Origin: Micromonospora narathiwatensis
GTDB lineage: Bacteria; Actinomycetota; Actinomycetes; Mycobacteriales; Micromonosporaceae
Assembly: GCF_900089605.1 (NCBI RefSeq)
Contig: NZ_LT594324.1
Coordinates: 5,704,001-5,768,000 of the forward strand
Direction: 5' to 3'
DNA: 64,000 nucleotides
The translations under genes were made by a program, and so were the position numbers. A model generated the notes under the pieces. It worked only from the letters and a program-made list of their open reading frames with translations. It searched no databases and was not told the DNA's origin. Shown piece after piece: positions 1 through 8,625 of the stretch (its first letter is position 1; every line of letters starts with the position of its first letter).

Positions 1-1
1 G

Positions 2-823
<822 letters not shown>

Positions 824-1026
824 TTCGCCTCGACTCGGCCGCTTGGCTACTGCCGGGTTACCTGCCGCACGGTGGCAACGCTGCCGAAAAGCCGACAGGT
901 TTCCCAGTTCTCCTGTTTGCGACCATTTGTCAACCCCGCCCGTAGCATGGCTGCGGCTAAGCTGAACCCAGCGAAGATCCCCGATGTGATGCTTGCTGAG
1001 ATCTGAATGAGGGGTGACCACGGGGG

Positions 1027-1902
1027 ATGTTGAAAGGTGCACATTTTCGGGTGCTTGGCGCCACACAGGTGGTTGGCCCGAATGGTGCGGCGAGAAGGCC
1101 ACCCGGGGCGATGGTCCGTGAGCTGCTTCGCGCGCTCGTGATCAACGTGGGTCGGACGGTACCTCTGGACCATCTCATTGACCTGCTTTGGAGCGCGCCG
1201 CCAAGCTCCGCTAGGGCCAACTTGAGAAGTTACGCCACATCGCTGCGCAGGTTCGTTTCGTCAGTTGACAAAGGTCTGGCCGGAGGGCTGGTGAGCAGTC
1301 ATCGCGGCGCTGCTGGCTATGGCCTGATGGCGCCGGTGGAAAAACTGGACTTGCTTTCCTTTAGGCGAGCGGCCCGGGAGGGGCGTGTTCAGTTGCGGCT
1401 TGGCGCAATTCAGCAGGCGGCAGCTGCCTTCTCTGGTGCTCTCGACCTCTGGCCCGGGTCCGCGACCCTGGAGCCGGGTCTACCTGGTGGTCGCCTCGTC
1501 GCCGCGTTAGCCGATCTTGAGGACCAGCGCGCGGCGGTCGTGGAAGACCTGGCTCGGGTACGGCTGGCACTCGGCGAAGCGGGATGCGTGGTGGTGGACA
1601 TGGCGGAGCACACGCTGTGGCACCCGCTGCGGGAGCCTGGATGGGAAGTCCTCATGCAGGCGCGTTATCTCTGCAACGACACCCCGGGCGCGCTGGCTGC
1701 ATTCGAGCGATTGCGGCGGATCCTTCGTGCCGAGTTGGGCATCGACCCTCATCCGTCGGTACAGCGGCTGCGCCTGGCGATCCTTCGCGGCGAGTCGATC
1801 TCGTCGTTTGTCACGTCCAGCTCGGGTTCGATCGCCCGGCCCCCTGACGTCGCTACCGAAGGTCGCGATATGCGGACCACATGCGGGCTCGATGGAGGCT
1901 GA
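1027..1902 (+). CDS. SARP-family transcriptional activator (OmpR-like HTH plus BTAD)
   Basis: A 291-residue Streptomyces antibiotic regulatory protein (SARP)-type regulator. Residues about 8-100 form the OmpR-like winged helix (LLRALVINVGRTVPLDHLI, then a LWSAPP segment), and about 105-260 the bacterial transcriptional activator domain, ending in the characteristic AELGIDPHPSVQRL segment. There is no NB-ARC or TPR extension, so this is a small SARP. A TTA leucine codon lies in frame at 1507-1509 (residue 161); in Streptomyces such codons make translation depend on the bldA tRNA. The ATG has a GAGGGG 12 bases upstream, a weak ribosome site. It precedes four genes for exported proteins on the same strand and probably controls them. 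GC bias is lower than in the neighbouring metabolic genes. Confidence 0.85.
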   Translation: MLKGAHFRVLGATQVVGPNGAARRPPGAMVRELLRALVINVGRTVPLDHLIDLLWSAPPSSARANLRSYATSLRRFVSSVDKGLAGGLVSSHRGAAGYGLMAPVEKLDLLSFRRAAREGRVQLRLGAIQQAAAAFSGALDLWPGSATLEPGLPGGRLVAALADLEDQRAAVVEDLARVRLALGEAGCVVVDMAEHTLWHPLREPGWEVLMQARYLCNDTPGALAAFERLRRILRAELGIDPHPSVQRLRLAILRGESISSFVTSSSGSIARPPDVATEGRDMRTTCGLDGG

Positions 1903-1970
1903 AAGCCATGCTCGGTGGATGCGGCGGACGGGCCGCAGCCACCGGTCTCACCCGCTACGAAGGAGGGCAT

Positions 1971-2855
1971 GTGAGAGCGACATCAATGGTACACAGAATT
2001 CTGCGCGTCTCGGCGGTGACCACGTTCGCCGCAGTGGTTGTCATCGGGCTGCATGTGCCGGCGCAGGCGGCCCATAGCGGTTCGGCTGCTGCGGCCCCGG
2101 ACTCTCTCTCCGGCGAGGCCCTGGCAGAGCTGCGGGCCGCGCTCGACACCGAGCCGACACCGCCCCCACTGTCGGGCAAGGCTGCCGCAGATCTGGCCGC
2201 CAAGGACCGAGCGGCGCGTGCGAGCTGGAACGAGATGCAGCAGAAGCGCGACGGCGGGACCATGGGGACTCTGTGCATCCCTGAGCTCTGTGGTGTGCCG
2301 GCAAACGGAAGCGTGAGTAACGTCTTGCAATATCCGCAGGAGCGGGGCTACTGGTGTGGTCCGTCCGCATTGCGGACGGCCCTGCGGGTGCGAATCGCGT
2401 CCCCGGCCACCCAGACCACGCTTGCCAGCAAGTTGGGCACCACCACGGACGGTACCGCATGGTACGACGGAACATATCCGATGGAGAACGCGCTTGACTC
2501 CTACCTTGGGGCCTACGGGGCCAACTACGCCTCGGTCGCCCTGTCTGGCAGCCCGTCCACTACGGACAAGTCGAACTACAAGATTCGGATCTACAACAAC
2601 ACCAAGAACAACTGGGCCACGGTAGGCGATGCCTACGAGGTGACCGGCGGTCCTCATCTGGTTGGCCACCCGAACAGCAACATTTTCCACTGGTTCACGA
2701 TTTACGGCTACAGCAACTACGGCGACGGCACCAACTATGCGGACCCCGCGTCCGGCTCGTCCTCGGTGAGCTGGGGCAGTCAGGTGCCGAAGTACTCCAA
2801 CATGTCCTCGGATACGATTGTGGTGATCATGGGTGGGCGTGGTTACGTCTGGTAG
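1971..2855 (+). CDS. Secreted C39-like (papain-fold) cysteine peptidase family protein
   Basis: A 294-residue exported protein. I chose GTG 1971 because AGGAGG lies at 1961-1966; an in-frame ATG further upstream would add 30 unlikely residues. Residues 1-35 look like a signal peptide ending near AQAAHS. A low-complexity Ala/Pro segment follows, then the catalytic region: the YWCGPSAL motif (nucleophile Cys, mature domain near residue 125), a His in NIFHWFTIYGY and an Asp in NYADPASG. This is the Cys-His-Asp order of Peptidase_C39_2-type domains. The fold is a confident call; peptidase activity is inferred. Its 3' end overlaps the next gene by 23 bases, so the two are probably cotranscribed. 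The two small secreted proteins downstream could be substrates, but no cleavage site is evident. Confidence 0.75.
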   Translation: MRATSMVHRILRVSAVTTFAAVVVIGLHVPAQAAHSGSAAAAPDSLSGEALAELRAALDTEPTPPPLSGKAAADLAAKDRAARASWNEMQQKRDGGTMGTLCIPELCGVPANGSVSNVLQYPQERGYWCGPSALRTALRVRIASPATQTTLASKLGTTTDGTAWYDGTYPMENALDSYLGAYGANYASVALSGSPSTTDKSNYKIRIYNNTKNNWATVGDAYEVTGGPHLVGHPNSNIFHWFTIYGYSNYGDGTNYADPASGSSSVSWGSQVPKYSNMSSDTIVVIMGGRGYVW

Positions 2856-4035
2856 ACGTGCCGTCCTCATGAGCGCGCTCGCGCTGGCGAGCACCATCGG
2901 GTGCTCGCCAGCACGGCCCTCCGGCGATGGGCACACTTCTTCTGCCGCTGCGACCAGTGGCAAAGCACCGTCTACTGCCGACGCGGGGGAGAACGGGCAG
3001 TTAGCATCCCGGTTCTGCCCGGTCAAGCTGCCGGCGAACTGGCAGCAGGCCTTCGACCAGGGCCGGGTGGTCGGACGGCCGGGGGAGCAACTGCAGCTGG
3101 CGAGCGGCAGTGCGGACGGCCGACTGCTCTACGCCTTCGCCGTCGAGCCCAAGCGCCGGCGGGAACTGATTGAGCTGGCTGGCCCAGAGCGCCGCCGGAC
3201 CGTCATCCAGAGCTTTCCGGCCGAGGGTGAAGCGCAGGTCGGTGAGTTCGCCGCCTTCGATGGTCGGTATCTCGCGTACGTCGTCACCTGGTCCTACCGC
3301 GACTTCAACAAGTGGAGCATCTACCTCTGGGACTCACAAACCCGACGAGCTCCCGTCAAGATTGGCCAATCCGTGAGCATGCCGGACGGCGCGAGCGCCC
3401 CCGGACCGTTCAATTACCTGGTCGCGCATCGCGGCAGGGTCGCCTGGGTGCAGGGGACCGGGCAGAAAGATGCGGCCCTCCACCTCTACTCGGCGGTTGA
3501 AAAACGGGACAGGGTCATCTCTCGAGGGCAGTACAGCTACCCCGTCCGTTTTGGCGATTTGCTGGTCTGGCCGGAATCGCTGACCGAGGGTGCGCCGACC
3601 CGGCTCCGTGCGGTCTCGTTCGATACGGGCAAGCCGGTCGACCTGCCCGCGCCGCTGCGCGACATCAGCGCGCCAGATGTGATGTACGGCGACGACGAGA
3701 CGTTTGTATGGAGCAGTGAGAGCTGGACCCGACTCAAGGTGTGGCGTCGAGGTTGGGCCGCGCCGGTCGAGTTGCTTACCTCTCCCCAGGGCCTCGCACT
3801 CCAGCGGGCGCACGTCTCCGGTGACATCGTCAGCTGGGACAACTCTGAGGCGCAGTACGCGCTTGACCTGCGCACCGGCGGCTATGCCCAGATCACCCAG
3901 CAGTACGGCTCGAACAACACCTGGGGCAAGGTGCTCCAGGTCGGGCTGGCGCCAGCCGGGCGTGGACAGGGCTCGCCGCAGATCGTGGTCCGTGCCGACA
4001 TGCTACCTCGGCTGCCGGGGTGCGCCCAGCCCTGA
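2833..4035 (+). CDS. Lipoprotein with beta-propeller-like repeats
   Basis: A 400-residue protein beginning at GTG 2833 inside the end of the preceding gene. Residues 1-26 form a lipoprotein signal peptide: SGRR, a hydrophobic stretch and a lipobox ending LASTIGC, with Cys24 the predicted lipidated residue. A Ser/Ala/Thr-rich tether follows. The body from residue about 60 has repeated blades of the type D-G-R-x-L-x-Y-x-V and I-Y-L-W-D-S (also LHLYSAVEKRD and YALDLRTGG), resembling TolB/WD-type propellers; the number of blades is uncertain. A TTA leucine codon occurs at 3001-3003 (residue 57), the second in this block. No specific function can be assigned; it may act as a surface-anchored scaffold or sensor for the exported proteins beside it. 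Confidence 0.72.
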   Translation: MGVVTSGRRAVLMSALALASTIGCSPARPSGDGHTSSAAATSGKAPSTADAGENGQLASRFCPVKLPANWQQAFDQGRVVGRPGEQLQLASGSADGRLLYAFAVEPKRRRELIELAGPERRRTVIQSFPAEGEAQVGEFAAFDGRYLAYVVTWSYRDFNKWSIYLWDSQTRRAPVKIGQSVSMPDGASAPGPFNYLVAHRGRVAWVQGTGQKDAALHLYSAVEKRDRVISRGQYSYPVRFGDLLVWPESLTEGAPTRLRAVSFDTGKPVDLPAPLRDISAPDVMYGDDETFVWSSESWTRLKVWRRGWAAPVELLTSPQGLALQRAHVSGDIVSWDNSEAQYALDLRTGGYAQITQQYGSNNTWGKVLQVGLAPAGRGQGSPQIVVRADMLPRLPGCAQP

Positions 4036-4259
4036 CCGTCCTCCCTCTGCCGATGGTATGCGGGTGAGGCTGAGGCTGAGTACCAGCGTCTCTTCCGGAA
4101 CATCTGTTGCTCGGCTAGGAGGCTGTAATGCTTTCCCGTCCTAATGGCAACGGTGGCAGCCCGATCTACGGGTTAGTTGTGTACTGATCGACGTCGGTTG
4201 CGGGGCTGGTGACCTTGTCCGGTGCCCGCGCCGGTCTTTAACCGATGGAGAAGGTGGCG

Positions 4260-4673
4260 ATGGCAATGACCAACAACAGGATCCGGCGGCGCGTGGGTGG
4301 GTTTGCGCTGAGTACGCTGGTCGGGGCCGTCTCGGCGGCCGTCCTTCCGGCCGCTCCTGCGCTCGCTGCTACCTGTTATGGCGGTGCGGTGAGCTGGAGT
4401 GCCGGGCTAATGGGGCTGAATAGCGCGGCGACTCTCGGCCCCTACTACGCAAGCTCGCGATGTGCGGACATCAACATCAAGCAAACCAGCCAATCCACCG
4501 CTAACTCGGCCTGCGTCCGGTTTGGTTCGGCCACCAATCCGTGTAACTACCAGACTGTGGTGGCGGACGGTTCTTGGCATGTGATCGCAACGAACGTAAA
4601 GGACGGCACGAAGTTCTACGTCTCGCTTTTCAACGGAGACGGTGGCAGTCCGTCTGGACTACTGGCGTACTAA
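4260..4673 (+). CDS. Small secreted four-cysteine protein, paralogue A
   Basis: A 137-residue exported protein of unknown function. ATG 4260 is preferred over ATG 4245 because GGAGAAGG lies just upstream of 4260. A signal peptide (RIRRR, a hydrophobic core, then APALA-ATC) leaves a mature chain of about 100 residues with exactly four cysteines: CYGGAVSW near the N terminus, SSRCADINIK, ACVRF and NPCNY, suggesting two disulfides. The second half has IATNVKDGTKFYV and the chain ends in LAY. The same motifs recur in the next gene, so the two are paralogues. I do not recognise a named family. Likely a small extracellular beta-rich protein under the upstream SARP. Confidence 0.7.
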   Translation: MAMTNNRIRRRVGGFALSTLVGAVSAAVLPAAPALAATCYGGAVSWSAGLMGLNSAATLGPYYASSRCADINIKQTSQSTANSACVRFGSATNPCNYQTVVADGSWHVIATNVKDGTKFYVSLFNGDGGSPSGLLAY

Positions 4674-4736
4674 GAAGATCAAGCGCGAGGCGAATTTCGC
4701 GTCCTGACAGACATGGGAACAAGGAGGAGCGGCTCA

Positions 4737-5156
4737 ATGAGGTTTTCCACGAAGGCGATTGCGGCCCTCGGTACGATGCTTGTCGGACTCGCGTCGTCCC
4801 TAGTCTTGGCGACTACCCCAGCGTCTGCCGCGACCTCATGTTACGACGGCGCTGTGTCGGTCTCCTACAACCAGGCTGATGCGGACGATTGGCGTGGGAC
4901 GCGCGGGCCCTACACCACCTCGTCTCGCTGTGCCGACATCAACTTTAAGTTGACCGGCGTCCAGTACTCTCGCCAGTATTCGGTGGGCGTATGCGTCATG
5001 TTCAACTCGAGCTCTAATCCATGCAACTACTACACGTGGTTCTCCTCGACGGGTACGTGGAAGACCATCGCCACCAACGTTTATGACGGCACGAAGTTCT
5101 ATATCTACATTCAAGGCCAAGCGGGGGGTCTGATCACCGGGCAACTCGCATATTGA
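4737..5156 (+). CDS. Small secreted four-cysteine protein, paralogue B
   Basis: A 139-residue paralogue of the preceding protein. ATG 4737 is chosen because AGGAGG at 4722-4727 lies nine bases upstream; an in-frame ATG at 4713 precedes that ribosome site. A signal peptide ends near TPASA-ATSC. The mature chain keeps the paralogue's blocks: CYDGAVS, GPY, SSRCADINFK, CVMF, NPCNYY, IATNVYDGTKFY and a terminal QLAY. All four cysteines are conserved. The region between the second and third cysteine is slightly longer than in paralogue A. A strong hairpin follows the stop, closing the block. Function unknown; duplication with conserved cysteine spacing suggests a structured secreted product rather than a processed peptide. 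Confidence 0.72.
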   Translation: MRFSTKAIAALGTMLVGLASSLVLATTPASAATSCYDGAVSVSYNQADADDWRGTRGPYTTSSRCADINFKLTGVQYSRQYSVGVCVMFNSSSNPCNYYTWFSSTGTWKTIATNVYDGTKFYIYIQGQAGGLITGQLAY

Positions 5157-5164
5157 TGACCCTG

Positions 5165-5205
5165 CGCGGCGTCGCCGAGCCGGCAGCCGGTTCGGTGACG
5201 CCGCG
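5165..5205 (+). terminator. Stem-loop terminator after the cysteine-rich protein block
   Basis: A long inverted repeat begins nine bases after the stop of the 4737 gene. The arms 5165-5184 and 5186-5205 pair with two G-U wobbles around CCGG-CAG-CCGG. There is no T-tract, as is common in actinomycetes. Confidence 0.6.
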
Positions 5206-5258
5206 TGGCACCACAGCAAGAGGCACCCCGAACTCAGGTCCCGTCCTCCGCGTCCTGG

Positions 5259-6197
5259 TCAGCTGGCCGGGCGCAGCAGCGCCTCGGTGATCCGCTCGCA
5301 GTTCTTCATGCCGTACTCCCACCCGATGTTGACCGGGTAGCGGACCATCACGCCCATCGTCCAGGTGTCGCCGATGGCCAGGCAGTTGATGTGCATCTCC
5401 CGCTCGCGGTCCCGGTTGATCCACCCGTTCTTGATGGCGATGGTCTTCTGCTCGGCGGCCGGGAACGCCTTGCGGATGCCGAAGTCGCCGGTGCCGCGGA
5501 CCAGCCGCATCTCGTTGATCAGCCACTTGGTCCACTTCGGCCCGGCGGCGCGGCCGTCGTCGATGCAGAGGCCGAGCCGGGCGGTGTCCCGTGGGGACAG
5601 GTTGGTCCGGCTCCAGCCGCCGTCGCTGGCGACCTTGCTGTCGGTCAGCCCACACGTCTTGATCAGCCGCTTGATCGACTCGGCCCGGCCCACGCTGTTG
5701 TAGAACTGCTCGGCGAGGGTGTTGTCGCTGTCCCGGATGATCTTCGTGGCTTCGGCCAGCTTGACGTCGCTCGGGGTCTTCCCCGCCGCGGCGCTCAGGC
5801 GGAGGTAGTCGGCGACCACCCAGGCCTTGATCAGCGAGGCGGTGGTGCTGGTCTCGGCCATGTTCTTCGAGCCGATGACCTTCCCGGTGCGCTTGTCCAG
5901 CACGGCCCAGGAGTACCAGCCCTTGATGTCGAGGCTGTCGAGGTCCTGCGCGGTGAACGGCAGCGGCTCCAGCGACGGCGACGGGGAGGGCGTCGGCTGG
6001 GCGCGGGAGCTGCGGTCGGTGGGCGTACCCGTGGACCGGCCACTCGCGACGGCCTGGTGCGAGGTGGTGGTGGGGTGCAGCGGGGAGCCGGGCATCAGCC
6101 GGAGCGAGACGAGCACCAGCCCGACCAGGGTGATCGCGATGGCGCTGAACATCACCGGGCCGTGATGGCTGCCCGGCCGGCGTCGCTTGCCGCTCAT
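5259..6197 (-). CDS. Membrane-anchored class A beta-lactamase-like serine hydrolase (second of pair)
   Basis: A 312-residue protein. A membrane anchor lies at residues about 15-35, a Ser/Thr/Pro-rich linker at 40-80, then a class A beta-lactamase/transpeptidase-fold domain. It shows S121-L-I-K124 (SxxK), S157-D-N159 (the SDN motif) and K256-N-G258 in place of the usual KTG. The usual E166-type deacylation motif is not obvious, so penicillin binding or a cell-wall role is as likely as antibiotic hydrolysis. The start ATG overlaps the TGA of the upstream paralogue (ATGA at 6196-6199 as read on the minus strand), so translation is coupled. The same domain occurs in both proteins with matching GLTDxK and WTKW blocks; they arose by tandem duplication. 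Confidence 0.78.
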   Translation of the reverse strand: MSGKRRRPGSHHGPVMFSAIAITLVGLVLVSLRLMPGSPLHPTTTSHQAVASGRSTGTPTDRSSRAQPTPSPSPSLEPLPFTAQDLDSLDIKGWYSWAVLDKRTGKVIGSKNMAETSTTASLIKAWVVADYLRLSAAAGKTPSDVKLAEATKIIRDSDNTLAEQFYNSVGRAESIKRLIKTCGLTDSKVASDGGWSRTNLSPRDTARLGLCIDDGRAAGPKWTKWLINEMRLVRGTGDFGIRKAFPAAEQKTIAIKNGWINRDREREMHINCLAIGDTWTMGVMVRYPVNIGWEYGMKNCERITEALLRPAS

Positions 6198-7189
6198 CAG
6201 AGCTTCCCGATCGGCTGCTGCGGCACCTTGAGCGCGGCGCCGGGCTGCGGGGTCACCAACTGGGTGGCCACGCTGGCACAGACCTTCGCGCCGTACTCGA
6301 GGCCGCTGCCATCTGGGTAGCGCATCATCACCGCCAGGCTCCACTTGTCGGTGACGGCCAGGCAATTGACATGCCAGTTCCCGTCGTAGATGAGCGACGT
6401 CCACCCGTTCTTGATGCTCACCGGGCCCTGCGCCTTGATCTCGGCCGGCAGGCCGTCAATGATGCCCCACTTGCCGCCGCCGGACTTGCGCTGCTGAGTT
6501 TTGACGCTGCCGCGGACCTTGCTCATCTCGTCGAGGACCCACTTGGTCCACGTCGGGCCAGCGGCCTTTCCGTCGGCGATGCAGTCACCGAGTCGGACCG
6601 CGTCCTCGGGGGACATCTGGGTGAAGCTCCACCAACCCTCGTACCCGGGCACGTTGCCGCGCTTGGTGTCGGTGAGGCCGCAGATCTTGATGGCCCGCTG
6701 GATGACCGGGTCCGGCTTGCCGCCCGGCTGCACCTTGTAGGACCCTCCGGCCGCCGCGTAGACCTTGTTGGCGGCGTCGTCGTTGCTGTCTCGGATGGCG
6801 AGGCTCGCCGCCTGCTTCAGCGCCGTGGTCGGCTCTTTGTCGGGCCCGAGCTGGCGCAGATAGTCGGAGACGATCCAGGTCTTGAGCATCGACTCGGTAG
6901 AGCTGGTCTTGCCCATGTTCTTGGCGCCGCTGATCTCGCCGGTCTTCCGGTCCATCAGGGCCCAGGAGAAGAACTCTCCCTTGAAGTCGACCGAGACCGG
7001 GCCGGCGGCCAGGGTGGGCGGGGGCGGCGGCGTGGGCGCGGGGGCGGGCACCTTCTCCCCGCCGCCGATGCCGCCGATGCTGGCGAGGGTGTCGCCGCCG
7101 GAGAGGCGGGCGTACGCGGCGGGCACCAGCATGACGCCACCGAGGAGGACGGTCACGATGGCGAGCACCATGATCACGCGATGTCGCAT
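6197..7189 (-). CDS. Membrane-anchored class A beta-lactamase-like serine hydrolase (first of pair)
   Basis: A 330-residue paralogue of the downstream protein. Residues 5-28 form an uncleaved signal/anchor, 45-60 a Pro-rich linker, and the rest a serine hydrolase domain. The motifs are S100-M-L-K103 (SxxK), S135-N-D137 (a variant of SDN) and K260-N-G262 (for KTG). ATG 7189 gives a sensible anchor; the frame stays open upstream but would add a non-hydrophobic tail. A GGAG lies about 12 bases before the ATG. Both proteins share conserved cysteines around KICGLTD and the C terminus, which may form a disulfide outside the membrane. The role is probably in peptidoglycan metabolism or sensing. It is divergent from paaA with 365 bases between. 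Confidence 0.76.
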   Translation of the reverse strand: MRHRVIMVLAIVTVLLGGVMLVPAAYARLSGGDTLASIGGIGGGEKVPAPAPTPPPPPTLAAGPVSVDFKGEFFSWALMDRKTGEISGAKNMGKTSSTESMLKTWIVSDYLRQLGPDKEPTTALKQAASLAIRDSNDDAANKVYAAAGGSYKVQPGGKPDPVIQRAIKICGLTDTKRGNVPGYEGWWSFTQMSPEDAVRLGDCIADGKAAGPTWTKWVLDEMSKVRGSVKTQQRKSGGGKWGIIDGLPAEIKAQGPVSIKNGWTSLIYDGNWHVNCLAVTDKWSLAVMMRYPDGSGLEYGAKVCASVATQLVTPQPGAALKVPQQPIGKL

Positions 7190-7314
7190 GAGTGGGTGAA
7201 CTCCAGATGTCTGGCCGGGGGGACCGGCTTTTCCGAATTGGTTCGGCCTGATCGCCGAGGCCGGGGGAGGCCTGGAGTCGGTGGCGATCGTCAGCAGCCG
7301 ATCGGTGTGCCGGG

Positions 7315-7328
7315 GGAAGTCTACTTCC
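7315..7328. promoter_or_regulatory. Palindrome GGAAGT-N2-ACTTCC
   Basis: A perfect 6+2+6 inverted repeat about 126 bases upstream of the 7189 start. It has the form of an operator; the regulator is unknown. Confidence 0.3.
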
Positions 7329-7507
7329 GGACAGGCCGGACACCAGAACTTGGCACCTGGCAACTCGCCGTGATGGCGGGGTAATCGACTGTTGTGCCGC
7401 CCTTGAGAGGATTCGCGGCCGATAAGTGGCCGACGTCACAGCGACGCGCTGGTCGTGGCTTATCACTGGAAGCGGTCATCAGGTGACGGAAGGTGGCATC
7501 GGAAACC

Positions 7508-7546
7508 TGTTACACCCTCTGGTGTCATTGGGCGGGAGCTGTAACA
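7508..7546. promoter_or_regulatory. Nested inverted repeats before paaA, putative operator
   Basis: TGTTACA at 7508-7514 is matched by its exact reverse complement TGTAACA at 7540-7546. Inside lies a second palindrome, ACACC-ctct-GGTGT (7512-7525). The outer right arm ends nine bases before the paaA ATG. A repressor bound here would block paa transcription; no paaR is encoded in the window. Confidence 0.4.
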
Positions 7547-7554
7547 CTGGCCTC

Positions 7555-8625
7555 ATGTATGGCAACGACTTCGCCCCGCCGGAGGACGGTCCGGGCGGTG
7601 GCCTGCTCGGCGAGGTGGAGGCGGCGGAGGCGGCCCTGCGCGAGGCGGCCGCCCGCGCCCGGCACGGCGGGCCCGCCCCGGACGACGACCTCGACGCTTA
7701 CTTCACGGACGTGATCGCCGCCGATCAGAAGATCGAACCGCGCGACTGGATGCCGGAGGCGTACCGGAAGACACTGATCCGGCAGATCGCCCAGCACGCG
7801 CACTCCGAGATCATCGGCATGCAGCCGGAGGGGAACTGGATCAGCCGGGCGCCCTCCCTCAAGCGCAAGGCGATCCTGTTGGCCAAGGTGCAGGACGAGG
7901 CCGGCCACGGCCTCTACCTCTACGCCGCGGCCGAGACGCTGGGCGTCAGCCGGGACGAGCTGGTGGAGCTGCTGCTGAACGGCCGGCAGAAGTACAGCTC
8001 GATCTTCAATTACCCGACCCTGACCTGGGCGGACGTGGGCGCGATCGGCTGGCTGGTCGACGGCGCGGCGATCGTCAACCAGGTGCCGCTGTGCCGCTGC
8101 TCCTACGGCCCCTACGCCCGGGCGATGATCCGGGTCTGCAAGGAGGAGTCGTTCCACCAGCGCCAGGGCTACGAGATCCTGCACACCCTGGCTCACGGCA
8201 CCCCGGCGCAGAAGGCGATGGCCCAGGACGCGCTGGACCGCTGGTGGTACCCGTCGCTGGCGATGTTCGGCCCGCCGGACGGGGACTCGACCCACTCCAC
8301 CCAGTCGATGGCCTGGAAGATCAAGCGGTTCTCCAACGACGAACTGCGCCAGCGCTTCGTCGACATGTGCGTGCAGCAGGCCGAGATCCTCGGGCTCACC
8401 CTGCCCGACCCCGACCTGCGCTGGAACGAAGAGCGGCAGGCGTACGACTACACCCAGCCGGACTACGACGAGCTGATGCGGGTGATCAAGGGCAACGGGC
8501 CGTGCAACCGGGAGCGGATGGCACACCGGCGCCGCGCCCACGACGAGGGCGCCTGGGTACGCGAGGCCGCCGCGGCGTACGCCGCGAAGCGGGCGGAGAA
8601 GCAGAAGGAGAAGGTGGCGGCGTGA
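7555..8625 (+). CDS. paaA: Phenylacetyl-CoA 1,2-epoxidase catalytic subunit PaaA
   Basis: The diiron oxygenase subunit of the PaaABCE complex, which epoxidises the ring of phenylacetyl-CoA in the cytoplasm. It has 356 residues. The ferritin-like four-helix core shows the carboxylate-histidine iron ligands, e.g. DEAGHGLY and [13 protein letters not shown] 7555 gives the usual family N terminus (a short acidic segment, then [21 protein letters not shown]); the frame is open further upstream but lacks support. No Shine-Dalgarno sequence lies at the normal distance, so the mRNA may be leaderless. It is first in the operon and its TGA overlaps the paaB GTG. Confidence 0.95.
   Translation: MYGNDFAPPEDGPGGGLLGEVEAAEAALREAAARARHGGPAPDDDLDAYFTDVIAADQKIEPRDWMPEAYRKTLIRQIAQHAHSEIIGMQPEGNWISRAPSLKRKAILLAKVQDEAGHGLYLYAAAETLGVSRDELVELLLNGRQKYSSIFNYPTLTWADVGAIGWLVDGAAIVNQVPLCRCSYGPYARAMIRVCKEESFHQRQGYEILHTLAHGTPAQKAMAQDALDRWWYPSLAMFGPPDGDSTHSTQSMAWKIKRFSNDELRQRFVDMCVQQAEILGLTLPDPDLRWNEERQAYDYTQPDYDELMRVIKGNGPCNRERMAHRRRAHDEGAWVREAAAAYAAKRAEKQKEKVAA

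Larger units (their letters stand above)
7190..7554. other. Divergent intergenic region between the hydrolase pair and paaA
   Basis: This 365-base spacer must hold promoters for both directions. I see no gene. It contains a palindrome at 7315-7328 (GGAAGT-ct-ACTTCC) and two nested inverted repeats close to paaA, listed separately. Confidence 0.6.

Noticed and set aside
1027..5156. Antibiotic biosynthetic cluster suggested by the SARP
   Set aside because: No synthase, cyclase, oxidoreductase or RiPP maturation enzyme is present; the neighbours are exported proteins without a recognisable leader-core peptide.
5259..7189. Beta-lactam resistance genes
   Set aside because: The fold matches but KTG is replaced by KNG and no Glu166-type motif is evident, so hydrolysis cannot be claimed.
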